Below are positions 16,890 through 25,833 of a stretch of DNA of 41,470 bases, piece after piece (the stretch's first letter is position 1; each line of letters begins with the position of its first letter). The notes under the pieces are model-generated. The model made no database searches, was not told the DNA's origin, and saw only the letters and a program-made list of their open reading frames with translations. The position numbers were made by a program, and so were the translations under genes. The stretch lies in assembly GCA_944322095.1 (NCBI GenBank), contig CALUNU010000018.1, positions 1 through 41,470 of the forward strand, written 5' to 3'. The DNA is from an uncultured Alloprevotella sp. (GTDB lineage Bacteria > Bacteroidota > Bacteroidia > Bacteroidales > Bacteroidaceae).

Positions 16890-18347
16890 ATGAAACTGTC
16901 AGACGTCATCAAGAAAGTGAGCCCCGTGGAAACACGCGGCAACTTGAATATGGAAATCACGGGCGTTGCCACCGACTCGCGAAAGGTGGCCCCCGGCAAC
17001 CTTTTCGTGGCCGTCAAGGGAACGCAAACCGACGGCCACGCCTACATCTCCATGGCCCTGGAAAAAGGAGCGGCCGCTGTCATGATATGCGAACAGCCGT
17101 CTACGCCGCTGCCCGAGGAGGTGGCAGTCATACGCGTGGACGACACGGAGGATGCCGTGGGAAAGGTGGCCACACAATTCTGCGGCGACCCGACGGAACG
17201 GCTGAAACTTGTCGGCGTGACGGGCACCAACGGAAAAACCACCATCGCCACGCTGCTCTACCGCCTCTTCACGGCGCTGGGCCACAAGTGTGGCCTCTGC
17301 TCCACCGTGTGCAACTACATCGACGGGGAGGAAATACCCGCCGACCATACCACGCCCGACCCCGTGACGCTCAACGACCTGCTGGCACGCATGGCCGACG
17401 CGGGATGCGAGTATGCTTTCATGGAATGCAGCTCGCATGCCATTCATCAGAAGCGTATCGGCGGCCTGCGCTTCGCTGGGGGCATCTTTACGAACCTTAC
17501 CCGCGACCATTTGGACTATCATAAAACGTTCGACAACTATCGCGACGCGAAAAAGGCCTTCTTCGACGGGCTGGACAAGGGCGCTTTCGCCATCACCAAC
17601 GCCGACGACAAGAACGGCATGGTCATGGTGCAGAACACGCGCGCCACGGTGAAAACCTACTCCACACGCACGGCTGCCGACTTCAAGGGGCGCATTCTCG
17701 AAGAGAGCATCGAGGGAATGTTGCTTGACATCGACGGCCACGAAGTGAGCGTCCATTTCGTGGGGCGCTTCAACGTGTCGAACCTGCTGGCCGTCTACGG
17801 AGCTGCCGTGCAGCTGGGCGTAGAACCCGTCGAGGCCCTGCGCGTGCTGTCGTCGCTCCATCCCGTCAACGGACGCTTCGAGACCATCCGCTCGCCCAAG
17901 GGCGTGAGCGCCGTTATCGACTATGCCCACACCCCCGACGCCCTAGCCAACGTGTTAGGCGCCATCCGCGAAGTGCTCCGCGACAAGGGGCAAATCATTA
18001 CCGTCTGCGGCGCGGGAGGCAACCGCGACAAGGGCAAGCGCCCCCTCATGGCACGCGAAGCGGCCGACCGCAGCGACCGCGTCATCATCACGAGCGACAA
18101 CCCTCGCTTCGAAGAGCCGCAAGCCATCATCGACGACATGCTGGCCGGCCTCGACGCCGAGCAGGCTGCCAAGACCATCAGCATTGCCGACCGCCGCGAG
18201 GCCATCCGCGCCGCCGCCATGATGGCCCGTCCGGGCGACGTCATCCTCGTGGCGGGCAAAGGCCACGAACCCTACCAGGAAGTGAAGGGCGTAAAGCACC
18301 ATTTCGACGACCACGAGGAGGTGCGCGCAGCCTTCGGCCTGGCCTGA
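16890..18347 (+). CDS. murE: UDP-MurNAc-L-Ala-D-Glu:meso-DAP ligase MurE
   Basis: A 485-aa cytoplasmic Mur ligase that adds the third stem-peptide residue. The N-terminal uridine-binding domain contains [16 protein letters not shown]. The ATP-binding loop GTNGKT is at 112-117. The DNPR signature is at 403-406, in the C-terminal domain; this motif is the known determinant for meso-diaminopimelate over lysine. Hence the peptidoglycan should be meso-DAP type, as usual for Bacteroidota. The frame is open 66 bp upstream, but the ATG at 16890 gives the normal N terminus MKLSDVI. mraY follows after 25 bp. Confidence 0.97.
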   Translation: MKLSDVIKKVSPVETRGNLNMEITGVATDSRKVAPGNLFVAVKGTQTDGHAYISMALEKGAAAVMICEQPSTPLPEEVAVIRVDDTEDAVGKVATQFCGDPTERLKLVGVTGTNGKTTIATLLYRLFTALGHKCGLCSTVCNYIDGEEIPADHTTPDPVTLNDLLARMADAGCEYAFMECSSHAIHQKRIGGLRFAGGIFTNLTRDHLDYHKTFDNYRDAKKAFFDGLDKGAFAITNADDKNGMVMVQNTRATVKTYSTRTAADFKGRILEESIEGMLLDIDGHEVSVHFVGRFNVSNLLAVYGAAVQLGVEPVEALRVLSSLHPVNGRFETIRSPKGVSAVIDYAHTPDALANVLGAIREVLRDKGQIITVCGAGGNRDKGKRPLMAREAADRSDRVIITSDNPRFEEPQAIIDDMLAGLDAEQAAKTISIADRREAIRAAAMMARPGDVILVAGKGHEPYQEVKGVKHHFDDHEEVRAAFGLA

Positions 18348-18372
18348 CCCATCCACCCAAAGCTACGACGTT

Positions 18373-19644
18373 ATGCTCTACTATTTCTTCCGTTTCCTCG
18401 AACAGTTTGGCGTGCCCGGCTCAGGCTTGTGGTCGTACATCTCCTTCCGCTCGCTGCTGGCCCTGATGCTGGCGCTCATTGTTTCCATGTGGTTTGGCGA
18501 ATACTTCATCAAATGGATGAAACGCCACAACATCAGCGAGGTGCAGCGCGACGCCTCCATCGATCCCTTCGGCGTGCAAAAGCTGAACGTCCCGTCGATG
18601 GGTGGCATCATCATCATCGTTTCAACGCTCATTCCCTGCCTGTTGCTGGGACGCCTGCGCAACATCTACATGATTCTCATGATTGTGACGACGGTATGGC
18701 TCGGCCTGCTCGGTTTCCTGGACGACTACATCAAAAACTTCAAGAAAAACAAAGATGGCCTGCCGGGCAAGTTTAAGATATTGGGCCAGGTGACGCTGGG
18801 ACTCATCGTGGGGCTGACGCTCTATTTCAGCCCCGACGCCGTCATCCGCGAGAATGTGGAAATGCAACGCAACGGAACCACCACAGAAATCGTACACAAA
18901 AGCGAGGCGGTCAAATCGACCAAGACAACCATCCCTTTTGTCAAGAACAACAACCTCGATTATGCCGAGATCATGGCTTTCTGCGGAAAATACAAGACGC
19001 AGGCCGGCTGGATTCTCTTTGTTATCGTGACAATCTTCGTCATTACGGCCGTCTCCAACGGAGCCAATCTGAACGACGGCATGGATGGTATGGCAGCGGG
19101 CAACTCTGCCATCATCTGCATCGCACTGGGCGTGCTGGCCTACGTGTCGAGCCACATCGAGTTCGCCAGTTACCTCAACATCATGTACATCCCCCGCTCC
19201 GAAGAGCTGGTGGTTTTCATCGCAGCCATGGTGGGGGCGCTCATCGGCTTCCTGTGGTATAACGCCTATCCCGCCCAAATCTTCATGGGCGACACGGGCT
19301 CACTCACCATCGGCGGCGTCATCGCCGTGCTGGCCATCATCATCCACAAGGAACTGCTCATCCCCATCCTTTGCGGCATCTTCCTCATCGAGAGTCTGAG
19401 CGTTATTCTGCAAGTGGAATATTTCAAGACGGGAAAGCGCAAGGGCATCAAACGGCGCATCTTCAAACGCACGCCCATCCACGACAACTTCCGCGTGCTG
19501 CCCGGGCAACTCGACCCCGACTGCCGCTACCTGCTGCGCAATTGGCCGCAAGGCGCCTGGCATGAGTCGAAAGTGACCGTGCGCTTCTGGATTACCACCA
19601 TTCTGCTGGCTGCCGCCACCATCATCACCCTGAAAATCAGATAA
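18373..19644 (+). CDS. mraY: Phospho-N-acetylmuramoyl-pentapeptide transferase MraY
   Basis: A 423-aa polytopic inner-membrane enzyme that moves phospho-MurNAc-pentapeptide to undecaprenyl phosphate, forming lipid I. Family motifs are all visible: LDDYIKN with Asp117/Asp118, NLNDGMDGMAAG, FMGDTGSLTIGG and the loop FKRTPIHDNFR with the HxxxH-type catalytic region. It is about 60 residues longer than the E. coli enzyme. The extra length sits mainly in a periplasmic loop near residues 155-205 (EMQRNGTTTEIVHKSEAVK), common in Bacteroidota. It lies between murE and murD with short gaps. Confidence 0.97.
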   Translation: MLYYFFRFLEQFGVPGSGLWSYISFRSLLALMLALIVSMWFGEYFIKWMKRHNISEVQRDASIDPFGVQKLNVPSMGGIIIIVSTLIPCLLLGRLRNIYMILMIVTTVWLGLLGFLDDYIKNFKKNKDGLPGKFKILGQVTLGLIVGLTLYFSPDAVIRENVEMQRNGTTTEIVHKSEAVKSTKTTIPFVKNNNLDYAEIMAFCGKYKTQAGWILFVIVTIFVITAVSNGANLNDGMDGMAAGNSAIICIALGVLAYVSSHIEFASYLNIMYIPRSEELVVFIAAMVGALIGFLWYNAYPAQIFMGDTGSLTIGGVIAVLAIIIHKELLIPILCGIFLIESLSVILQVEYFKTGKRKGIKRRIFKRTPIHDNFRVLPGQLDPDCRYLLRNWPQGAWHESKVTVRFWITTILLAAATIITLKIR

Positions 19645-19667
19645 AGGAACCAACAAACCAACACATC

Positions 19668-21035
19668 ATGGCTCGTATCGTCATATTGGGAGCCGCTGAA
19701 AGCGGTGTAGGAGCCGCCATCCTGGCACAAAAGGAGGGCTTCGACGTTTTCGTCTCGGACAAAGGCTCCATCCAAAACAAATATAAAGCTCTGCTCGACA
19801 GCCACGGACTGCCATGGGAGGAGCATCAGCACACCGAAGGCCTCATCCTCAACGCCAACGAGGTCATTAAGAGCCCGGGCATCCCCGAAGATGCTCCAAT
19901 GGTGCTTAAAATAAAGGAAAGGCGCATTCCCATCGTCAGCGAGATTGAGTTTGCCAGCCGCTACACCGATGCCCGCATGATTGGCATCACGGGCAGCAAC
20001 GGAAAGACCACAACGACCTCGCTCATCTACCACATCCTGCGCTCGGCAGGCTTCGACGTGGGACTGGCAGGCAACATCGGTCGCAGCCTGGCCCTGCAAG
20101 TGGCGGAGAAGCCCCACGACTGGTACGTCATCGAACTCTCGTCGTTCCAGCTCGACGGCATGTACACGTTCAGGGCCAACGTGGCCGTGCTGCTCAACAT
20201 CACGCCCGACCACCTCGACCGCTACGACAACTGCATGCAACACTACGTCGACGCCAAGATGCGCATCCTGCGCAACCAGCAGCCCGACGATTGCTTTATC
20301 TATTGGGCGCAGGACGACCACGTGGGCCGCGAACTGGCGAAATACGACGTGGAAAGCCGCGTCTGCGCCTTCTCCGACACCGAGGGCCCGGGCTTCGACG
20401 CCTTCCCCACCGACGGCACGCTTCACATCACGGCCCCCGTGTTGTTCGAGATGCCTTTGGCCGAGCTTTCGCTGCCGGGACGCCACAACCTGCGCAACTC
20501 CATGGCGGCAGCCATGGCCGCTCTGGCTGCGGGCGTCGCCCCGGCCGACGTGCGCCGCGGACTGTCGGACTTCCCGGGCGTGGAGCACCGCCTCGAAAAG
20601 GTGTGCGACGTCGACGGCGTCCATTACGTCAACGACTCTAAGGCCACCAACGTCGATGCCTGCCGCTGGGCCCTCGAAAGCATGACCACTCCCGTGGTGC
20701 TCATCCTCGGTGGAACCGACAAGGGCAACGACTACAACGACATCAAGGCGCTGGTGGCTGAGAAATGCCGCGCCCTTGTCTACCTCGGGGCCGACAACGG
20801 GAAACTGCACCGTTTCTTCGATGAAATGGGCCTCCCCGTGGCCGACACCCATTCGATGGCCGACTGCGTTGAGGCCTGCGCCCGTCTGGCCTGCCCGGGC
20901 GACACCGTGTTGCTCAGCCCCTGCTGCGCCAGCTTCGACTTGTTTAAAAACATGGCCGACCGCGGCCGCCAGTTTAAGGCGCTGGTGCGCGCACGGCTCG
21001 AAACATCAGCTCCCAACACCGCGACCCAATCATGA
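19668..21035 (+). CDS. murD: UDP-MurNAc-L-alanine:D-glutamate ligase MurD
   Basis: A 455-aa cytoplasmic Mur ligase that adds D-Glu to UDP-MurNAc-L-Ala. It has an N-terminal Rossmann-like domain (ILGAAESGVGAAILA), the ATP loop GSNGKT at 109-114, ELSSFQLDG, NITPDHLDR and the C-terminal VNDSKATN motif typical of MurD. Length is normal. Its TGA stop overlaps the ftsW start (ATGA), implying coupled translation. Confidence 0.97.
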   Translation: MARIVILGAAESGVGAAILAQKEGFDVFVSDKGSIQNKYKALLDSHGLPWEEHQHTEGLILNANEVIKSPGIPEDAPMVLKIKERRIPIVSEIEFASRYTDARMIGITGSNGKTTTTSLIYHILRSAGFDVGLAGNIGRSLALQVAEKPHDWYVIELSSFQLDGMYTFRANVAVLLNITPDHLDRYDNCMQHYVDAKMRILRNQQPDDCFIYWAQDDHVGRELAKYDVESRVCAFSDTEGPGFDAFPTDGTLHITAPVLFEMPLAELSLPGRHNLRNSMAAAMAALAAGVAPADVRRGLSDFPGVEHRLEKVCDVDGVHYVNDSKATNVDACRWALESMTTPVVLILGGTDKGNDYNDIKALVAEKCRALVYLGADNGKLHRFFDEMGLPVADTHSMADCVEACARLACPGDTVLLSPCCASFDLFKNMADRGRQFKALVRARLETSAPNTATQS

Positions 21036-22285
21036 TACGCCTGAGAGTCAGCAAAATTTTCCAGGGCGACAAAGTGATATGGATTGTCTTCTTTTTCCTT
21101 TGCATCATATCTCTTGTCGAAGTGTTCAGCGCGGCCAGCACGCTTTCCTACAAGTCTGGCAGTTTCTGGACGCCCTTCTGGCGGCAGGCCCAGTTCCTTG
21201 GTCTGGGAGCCCTCGTGGTCGTCTGCATCCACAACATCCCCTGCCGTTGGTTCAAGCTCGTTCCGCTGTTTTTCCTCGTCCTCACGTGGCTACTCCTGCT
21301 CATCACACTGCTCTTTGGCAACGATACGAACGAAGCCAAGCGCTGGCTCGACATCTTCGGCCTCTCGTTCCAGCCGTCCGAGCTGGCCAAGGGCGTCGTT
21401 GTGACCACGGTGGCGCTCATCCTCGCCGCCATGCAGCACGAAGAGGGAGCCGACCGCCGGGCCTTCAAGTTTGTGCTCATCATCACGTTCATTACGTGCG
21501 GACTCATCGTAGCTGAAAATCTCTCCACGGCGGCTCTGCTTTTCGCCGTGGTGGTCATCATGATGTTCGTGGGGCGCGTATCGCTCGTCCAGATGGGAAA
21601 ACTGCTCGGCGCCTGTGCGCTTTTTATAGGTCTGTTCGTTGCAGTGATTTTCCTTGTCTTTCCCGACAATCGCGACGCTGAAATTTACAAAACACGGCCA
21701 TTCCATCGCGTTTTGACGTGGAAGGAACGCATCAACGACCACCGCGAGGCCACCAAGGTGGTATCGCCCAAAGATCTCGACTTTGATAACGACGCACAGG
21801 CCATACATGCCAACATCGCCATCGCATCGAGCGGGGGCATCGGCCGCATGCCGGGCAACTCCGTCGAGCGCGACTTTCTGAGCCAGGCCTTCTCCGACTT
21901 CATTTTTGCCATCATCATCGAAGAAATGGGCCTGTGGGGAGCCATCATCGTGGTGTTTCTCTACCTGGTGCTCATGTTCCGGGCGGGACGCATCGCCAGT
22001 CGCTGCGAACGCAACTTCCCTGCGTTTCTCATCATGGGCCTGGCGCTGCTCCTGGTCTTCCAGGCGTTCACCAATATGCTCGTGGCGGTGGGCATTCTCC
22101 CCGTGACGGGGCAACCTCTGCCCCTCATCAGCCGCGGAGGCACCTCAACCATCATCACCTGCGCCTACTTCGGCATGATGCTCAGCGTGAGCCGCTACGC
22201 CCGCAAGACCGACACGCGGGCCGAGCAGCAACAAAACACCGACCTGGCCCAGGCTGAGTTTCAAAACGACAAAGACCTGGTCTGA
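21032..22285 (+). CDS. ftsW: SEDS peptidoglycan glycosyltransferase FtsW
   Basis: A 417-aa SEDS-family polytopic membrane protein that polymerises lipid II at the septum together with FtsI. It has about ten hydrophobic spans. Recognisable SEDS stretches include AKRWLDIFGLSFQPSELAK, SSGGIGRMPGNS, DFIFAIIIEEMG and the C-terminal TGQPLPLISRGGTS. It overlaps murD by 4 bp. Here the cluster stops: a strong terminator follows 12 bp after the stop codon, so murG, murC, ftsQ, ftsA and ftsZ, which usually come next in Bacteroidota, must lie elsewhere. Confidence 0.96.
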   Translation: MIRLRVSKIFQGDKVIWIVFFFLCIISLVEVFSAASTLSYKSGSFWTPFWRQAQFLGLGALVVVCIHNIPCRWFKLVPLFFLVLTWLLLLITLLFGNDTNEAKRWLDIFGLSFQPSELAKGVVVTTVALILAAMQHEEGADRRAFKFVLIITFITCGLIVAENLSTAALLFAVVVIMMFVGRVSLVQMGKLLGACALFIGLFVAVIFLVFPDNRDAEIYKTRPFHRVLTWKERINDHREATKVVSPKDLDFDNDAQAIHANIAIASSGGIGRMPGNSVERDFLSQAFSDFIFAIIIEEMGLWGAIIVVFLYLVLMFRAGRIASRCERNFPAFLIMGLALLLVFQAFTNMLVAVGILPVTGQPLPLISRGGTSTIITCAYFGMMLSVSRYARKTDTRAEQQQNTDLAQAEFQNDKDLV

Positions 22286-22297
22286 GGCTTATCTATA

Positions 22298-22347
22298 CGA
22301 GCGGGCCCGCCCCTTCCAACACAAAGGGCGGGCCCGCTCGGTTTTTT
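22298..22347 (+). terminator. Strong terminator ending the dcw operon
   Basis: A perfect 15-bp stem, CGAGCGGGCCCGCCC (22298-22312) and its complement (22326-22340), with a 13-nt loop, then GTTTTTT. It begins 12 bp after the ftsW stop. Confidence 0.93.
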
Positions 22348-22411
22348 AGCGGAAGGACGCACCGCGGCGTCCACGACGCTTCTCTACCGATCCATCAACA
22401 TCATCACTACT

Positions 22412-23203
22412 ATGCATACCTCTTCTTTAACCCACAAGCTCATGGCGGCAGCAACCGCGCTGCTCTTTTCAGCCTCGCTGCTAACGGCCCATGCCAAGCG
22501 TACCGGTGAGTTTTCTCCGCAGGTTCCCGTGGCCGACAGCCTTGCCGCCGACAGCGCCACGAGTCTCGTTCGTTTCGAGACGACGCTGGGCACGTTCGAC
22601 ATCGCCCTCTACAACGACACGCCGCTCCATCGCGACAACTTCCTGCGTCTGGTGCGCAGCGGCTACTACGACGGACTTCTTTTCCACCGCGTCATCCGTG
22701 ACTTTATGGTGCAGACGGGCGACTCCACCTCGCGCACGGCCGCCCCGGGCACACCGCTTGGCGAGGGCGACGCGGGCTACACGCTGCCCGCTGAAATCGT
22801 CTTTCCCACCCACTACCACCACCGCGGCGCCGTGGCGGCCGCCCGCACGGGCGACGACGTCAACCCCGAGCGGCGCAGCAGCGGGGCGCAGTTTTACGTG
22901 GTGTGGGGCACGACGTATGCCAAGCCTGCCCTGTCGCCCATCCGCCGCCGCGTGCGCATGGCCACGGGTGGAAAGGCCCGTTTCACCGATGAAATGGTGG
23001 CCGACTATGCCACGCGCGGCGGCACGCCCCACCTCGACGGTCAATACACCGTTTTCGGCGAAGTGGTGCGCGGCCTCGACGTCATCGGGCGCATCCAGGC
23101 CGTAGCCACCGACGCTGCCGACCGTCCGCTGACGGACGTACGCATCACACGCGCCACCATCGTGCGTCAGGCCGGCTCCCAGCCCGCCAGCAAACGGCAG
23201 TAG
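22412..23203 (+). CDS. Cyclophilin-type peptidyl-prolyl cis-trans isomerase, exported
   Basis: A 263-aa PPIase with a signal peptide (~1-28, ending AHAK), so periplasmic or envelope-associated. The cyclophilin domain (~52-255) shows FHRVIRDFMVQTGD with the catalytic Arg, the SSGAQFYVVWG strand and LDGQYTVFGEVV. An insert of about 40 residues (KPALSPIRRRVRMATGGKA) lies between the last two, as in other Bacteroidota cyclophilins. It probably assists folding of exported proteins. No promoter was recognised in the 65 bp after the dcw terminator. Its 3' end overlaps the convergent deacylase gene by 37 bp. Confidence 0.92.
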   Translation: MHTSSLTHKLMAAATALLFSASLLTAHAKRTGEFSPQVPVADSLAADSATSLVRFETTLGTFDIALYNDTPLHRDNFLRLVRSGYYDGLLFHRVIRDFMVQTGDSTSRTAAPGTPLGEGDAGYTLPAEIVFPTHYHHRGAVAAARTGDDVNPERRSSGAQFYVVWGTTYAKPALSPIRRRVRMATGGKARFTDEMVADYATRGGTPHLDGQYTVFGEVVRGLDVIGRIQAVATDAADRPLTDVRITRATIVRQAGSQPASKRQ

Positions 23204-24252
23204 AAAGCGATGGCCCGGCGTATCTCGTCGATGCCAATGTACTCGTCGGCCGTATGCGAGCGGGCCGAGTCGCCCGGGCCCAGCTTCAGCGACGGGCACG
23301 GCAGCAAAGCCTGGTCGCTCAGCGTGGGCGAGCCGAACGGACGGCCGCCCAGCGCCACGCAGCGGGCCACGAGCGGGTGGTCGGGCGCGATGTGCGACGA
23401 GTTGAGACGTGTGGAGCGGGCCACGACCGCGCTCCGCACGTTTTTCTTGATTTCATCGAGCAATTCCTCGTTCGTATAGAGCTCGTTGCTCCGCACGTCC
23501 ACGGTGAACGTACACGTGTCGGGCACGACGTTGTGCTGCGTCCCGGCATGAACAACGGTCACCGTCGTCTTGACCTCGCCCAGCAGGGGCGACACGCGGG
23601 CAAAGCGGTGCGTTCGGAACCATTCGATGTCGGGCAGGGCCTCGTAGATGGCGTTCACGCCCTCGTTGCGTGCCGCGTGGCCCGAACGCCCGTGGGCCGT
23701 GACGTCGAGCACCATCAGTCCCTTCTCGGCTATGGCCGGCTGCAACCCCGTGGGCTCGCCCACAATGGCCACGTCGGGCCGTGGCAACTGCGGCAGCACG
23801 CTCTCGATACCGCCGCGGCCCGACACCTCCTCTTCGGCCGAGGCCAGATACACCATATTATATGGGCGCTCCGCAGCTTCGAGCACACGAAACGCCTGCA
23901 AGAGCGCCACGAGGCCTCCGCCGCAGTCGTTGCTGCCCAGACCATACAGGCGGTCGCCCTCGCGCTGCGGCACGAAGGGGTCTCTCTGCCAGCCCGCCAC
24001 GGGGCGCACCGTGTCGATGTGGGCGTTGAGCAGCAGCGTGGGGCGCCCGTCGGCAAAGCCGCGCGCCACGGCCCAGCAGTTGTGGCCGCTGCGCTGCACG
24101 TCCAGCCCTGCCCGGCGCATAAAGGCTTCCATAAAGTCGGCAGCCGCCCACTCGTCGCGGCTCACCGAGGGGCGGGCTATCAGCCCCGAAAGCAGCCCGA
24201 CGGCCTCGGCCGTAAGCGCTTCCAGACGTTGTTCTGAAAGATCGATGTTCAT
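23167..24252 (-). CDS. M20 family metallopeptidase (ArgE/DapE-type deacylase, probable argE)
   Basis: A 361-aa cytoplasmic di-zinc amidohydrolase. Expected ligands are present: His78 and Asp80 (NAHIDT), Asp109 (GSNDCGGG), catalytic Glu140 with Glu141 (SAEEE), and Glu166. The dimerisation lid starts near HGRSGHAARNEG. The closest family resemblance is to Bacteroidota acetylornithine/succinylornithine deacetylases of arginine synthesis, but no other arg gene is adjacent, so the substrate is inferred. The frame runs upstream to 24582 through the tRNA. The ATG at 24252 (MNIDLSEQ) gives the family N terminus and lies 32 bp after a TATCTTTG -7 element. The last 37 bp overlap the cyclophilin gene tail to tail. 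Confidence 0.88.
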   Translation of the reverse strand: MNIDLSEQRLEALTAEAVGLLSGLIARPSVSRDEWAAADFMEAFMRRAGLDVQRSGHNCWAVARGFADGRPTLLLNAHIDTVRPVAGWQRDPFVPQREGDRLYGLGSNDCGGGLVALLQAFRVLEAAERPYNMVYLASAEEEVSGRGGIESVLPQLPRPDVAIVGEPTGLQPAIAEKGLMVLDVTAHGRSGHAARNEGVNAIYEALPDIEWFRTHRFARVSPLLGEVKTTVTVVHAGTQHNVVPDTCTFTVDVRSNELYTNEELLDEIKKNVRSAVVARSTRLNSSHIAPDHPLVARCVALGGRPFGSPTLSDQALLPCPSLKLGPGDSARSHTADEYIGIDEIRRAIAFYCRLLAGWEPA

Positions 24253-24284
24253 CTGTCTCTGTTGTTTTGATGGATGTCTGCCGG

Positions 24285-24292
24285 CAAAGATA
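24285..24292 (-). promoter_or_regulatory. Promoter -7 element (TATCTTTG) for the M20 gene
   Basis: An exact TAnnTTTG match on the minus strand, 32 bp before the ATG at 24252. No good -33 at normal distance. It supports that start codon. Confidence 0.55.
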
Positions 24293-24437
24293 TGCTTTCC
24301 CTGGCAAATGCAGGCACATCCCAGCGGCAAGCGGGCCACATTTTCCACGCCGTGCGCCCCCGCCTGCCGCCACCGAGGTGCGCAGGCGCTGTTTGGTGCC
24401 GCCGGGCGCGCACAAGGCGCACATTTCGAGCAAAATG

Positions 24438-24470
24438 TTTGGCCGGATCGGAATTTTCTTCGTATCTTTG
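24438..24470 (+). promoter_or_regulatory. Promoter for tRNA-Gln
   Basis: TTTG (24438-24441), a 21-bp spacer and TATCTTTG (24463-24470) form a consensus Bacteroidota promoter, 29 bp before the tRNA. Confidence 0.8.
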
Positions 24471-24499
24471 CCGCGTCATCTGGCGATGACACCCAAGTT

Positions 24500-24571
24500 T
24501 GTTCCATGGTGTAATGGTTAGCACTAGAGTTTTTGGTTCTCTCAGTCCCCGTTCGAATCGGAGTGGAACAA
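24500..24571 (+). tRNA. tRNA-Gln (TTG)
   Basis: Cloverleaf with acceptor arms TGTTCCA/TGGAACA and an A discriminator at 24571. The anticodon loop TTTTGGT gives anticodon TTG. The T arm contains GTTCGAATC. No CCA is encoded. A promoter precedes it and a terminator follows it. Confidence 0.95.
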
Positions 24572-24582
24572 CTTACAGCCAA

Positions 24583-24616
24583 GAGAGCCTTGCCCCGTGG
24601 GGCAAGGCTCTCTTTT
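24583..24616 (+). terminator. Terminator after tRNA-Gln
   Basis: A 14-bp self-complementary stem, GAGAGCCTTGCCCC (24583-24596) with its complement (24599-24612), followed by TTTT. It lies 12 bp after the tRNA and 22 bp before the next start codon. Confidence 0.9.
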
Positions 24617-24638
24617 CGTATCGCAAAGCGCCGTCATC

Positions 24639-25163
24639 ATGCTCACCCGTTTCGACTTGAATTTCCGCGTTCAGACCGACCTGTTGCGCCTCAGCCTGTT
24701 GCAGGGCAGCAGCGAAACGGCTCTTTTGCGCCGTGAGGCCGACGGCTGCGTCATCGTGCTGCCCGCCTCGTTCCGCTTCGCCGACGCGCGCCACAACGCC
24801 TGGCTGCGCCGCGTGGTGGCCGGCCGCCTGCGCGAGGCCGCCATCGGGCGGCTGCCCGCCCGCACGCGCATGATGGCCGAAGCCTATGGTTTCCGCTATT
24901 TCAACCGCATCACCATCAAGGACATCCGTTCGCGCTGGGGCAGCTGCTCGTCGCTGGGCAACATCAACCTTTCGCTCTGGCTCATGCTCCTGCCCGGCGA
25001 ATTTTCCGACTACGTCATCAAGCACGAACTGGCCCATCTCGACGAGATGAACCACGGGCCACGTTTCTGGGCCCGCCTCGACGCCATGACCGACGGCCGT
25101 GCCCGCAGCCTGCGGCGCGGCCTCAGCGCCTATTTTACGGAACACTACGGCCGCTACCGCTGA
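24639..25163 (+). CDS. YgjP-like (DUF45) zinc metallopeptidase
   Basis: A 174-aa protein with the YgjP/SprT-like metallopeptidase core. The zinc motif is His129-Glu-Leu-Ala-His133 with the third ligand probably His139 (HLDEMNHGPRFW). The family signature RSRWGSC is at 97-103. The cellular substrate of YgjP proteins is not settled. The ATG at 24639 is chosen because an upstream in-frame ATG (24597) falls inside the terminator hairpin. It converges with the LOG gene, stop codons about 20 bp apart. Confidence 0.88.
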   Translation: MLTRFDLNFRVQTDLLRLSLLQGSSETALLRREADGCVIVLPASFRFADARHNAWLRRVVAGRLREAAIGRLPARTRMMAEAYGFRYFNRITIKDIRSRWGSCSSLGNINLSLWLMLLPGEFSDYVIKHELAHLDEMNHGPRFWARLDAMTDGRARSLRRGLSAYFTEHYGRYR

Positions 25164-25183
25164 GCCCCGGAGCAAGCGATGCG

Positions 25184-25714
25184 TCAGAGCAGGGCTTCGA
25201 GCTCTGCCGGCGACGAAACGACCGTCAGCAGGTCGGAAACGCCCGATGAAACCAGCCTTTTCTGCCGCAGCTCTTCGAGCAGGGCCAGCAGGCTGTCCCA
25301 GCAGCCGTCTACGTTGTAGAGCACGACGGGCTTTGCCGTGAGGCCGATGGTGCGCGCCGCCAGCACGGTGAAGAGCTCGTCGAGCGTGCCGACGCCTCCC
25401 GGCAACACCACGAACACGTCGGCCTCGCGCATCATGATGGCCTTGCGGTCCGACAGGTCGACGCAACGGAACGCCACGTCCACGCACGTGCTCACCTGCC
25501 CGCGCTGCTCAATGATGTCGGGCACGACGCCATAAACGCGGGCCCCGGCCTCCTTGGCGGCACGTGCCAGCGTTTCCATGAGTCCCTTGGCCGCTCCGCC
25601 GTAGACGAGCGTGCGGCCCGTGCGGCCGATGAGGGCCCCCACCTCGGCGGCTGCCCTTGCGTAGCTTTCGAGCAGCTCCCGGGCCGAAGAAAGAAAAACA
25701 GCGATGTTCTGCAT
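25184..25714 (-). CDS. LOG family (cytokinin riboside 5'-monophosphate phosphoribohydrolase-like)
   Basis: A 176-aa Rossmann-fold protein of the TIGR00730/LOG family. It shows YGGAAKGLM (38-46) and the diagnostic PGGVGTLDE (105-113), with Arg91 and Glu113 the likely catalytic pair. Characterised members cleave the N-glycosidic bond of AMP or N6-modified AMP to ribose 5-phosphate and a free base; the bacterial role is often salvage or unknown. The start at 25714 (MQNIAVFLSS) matches the family, while the open frame further upstream crosses the ridA terminator. Confidence 0.9.
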   Translation of the reverse strand: MQNIAVFLSSARELLESYARAAAEVGALIGRTGRTLVYGGAAKGLMETLARAAKEAGARVYGVVPDIIEQRGQVSTCVDVAFRCVDLSDRKAIMMREADVFVVLPGGVGTLDELFTVLAARTIGLTAKPVVLYNVDGCWDSLLALLEELRQKRLVSSGVSDLLTVVSSPAELEALL

Positions 25715-25763
25715 CTCGATAAAACGGTGTAAAAAAATTCGATGAAACGGGGATATTTCCCAT

Positions 25764-25820
25764 AAAAAAGCGGGGACGGCTCTCGCCGCCGGCAGCATGC
25801 CGCGCGAAGAGCCGTCCCCG
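25764..25820 (-). terminator. Terminator after ridA
   Basis: A 13-bp stem CGGGGACGGCTCT (25771-25783) / AGAGCCGTCCCCG (25808-25820). On the minus strand a run of six T follows (plus-strand A at 25765-25770). It lies 14 bp past the ridA stop. Confidence 0.88.
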
Positions 25821-25833
25821 CCGTTTTTCAGCC

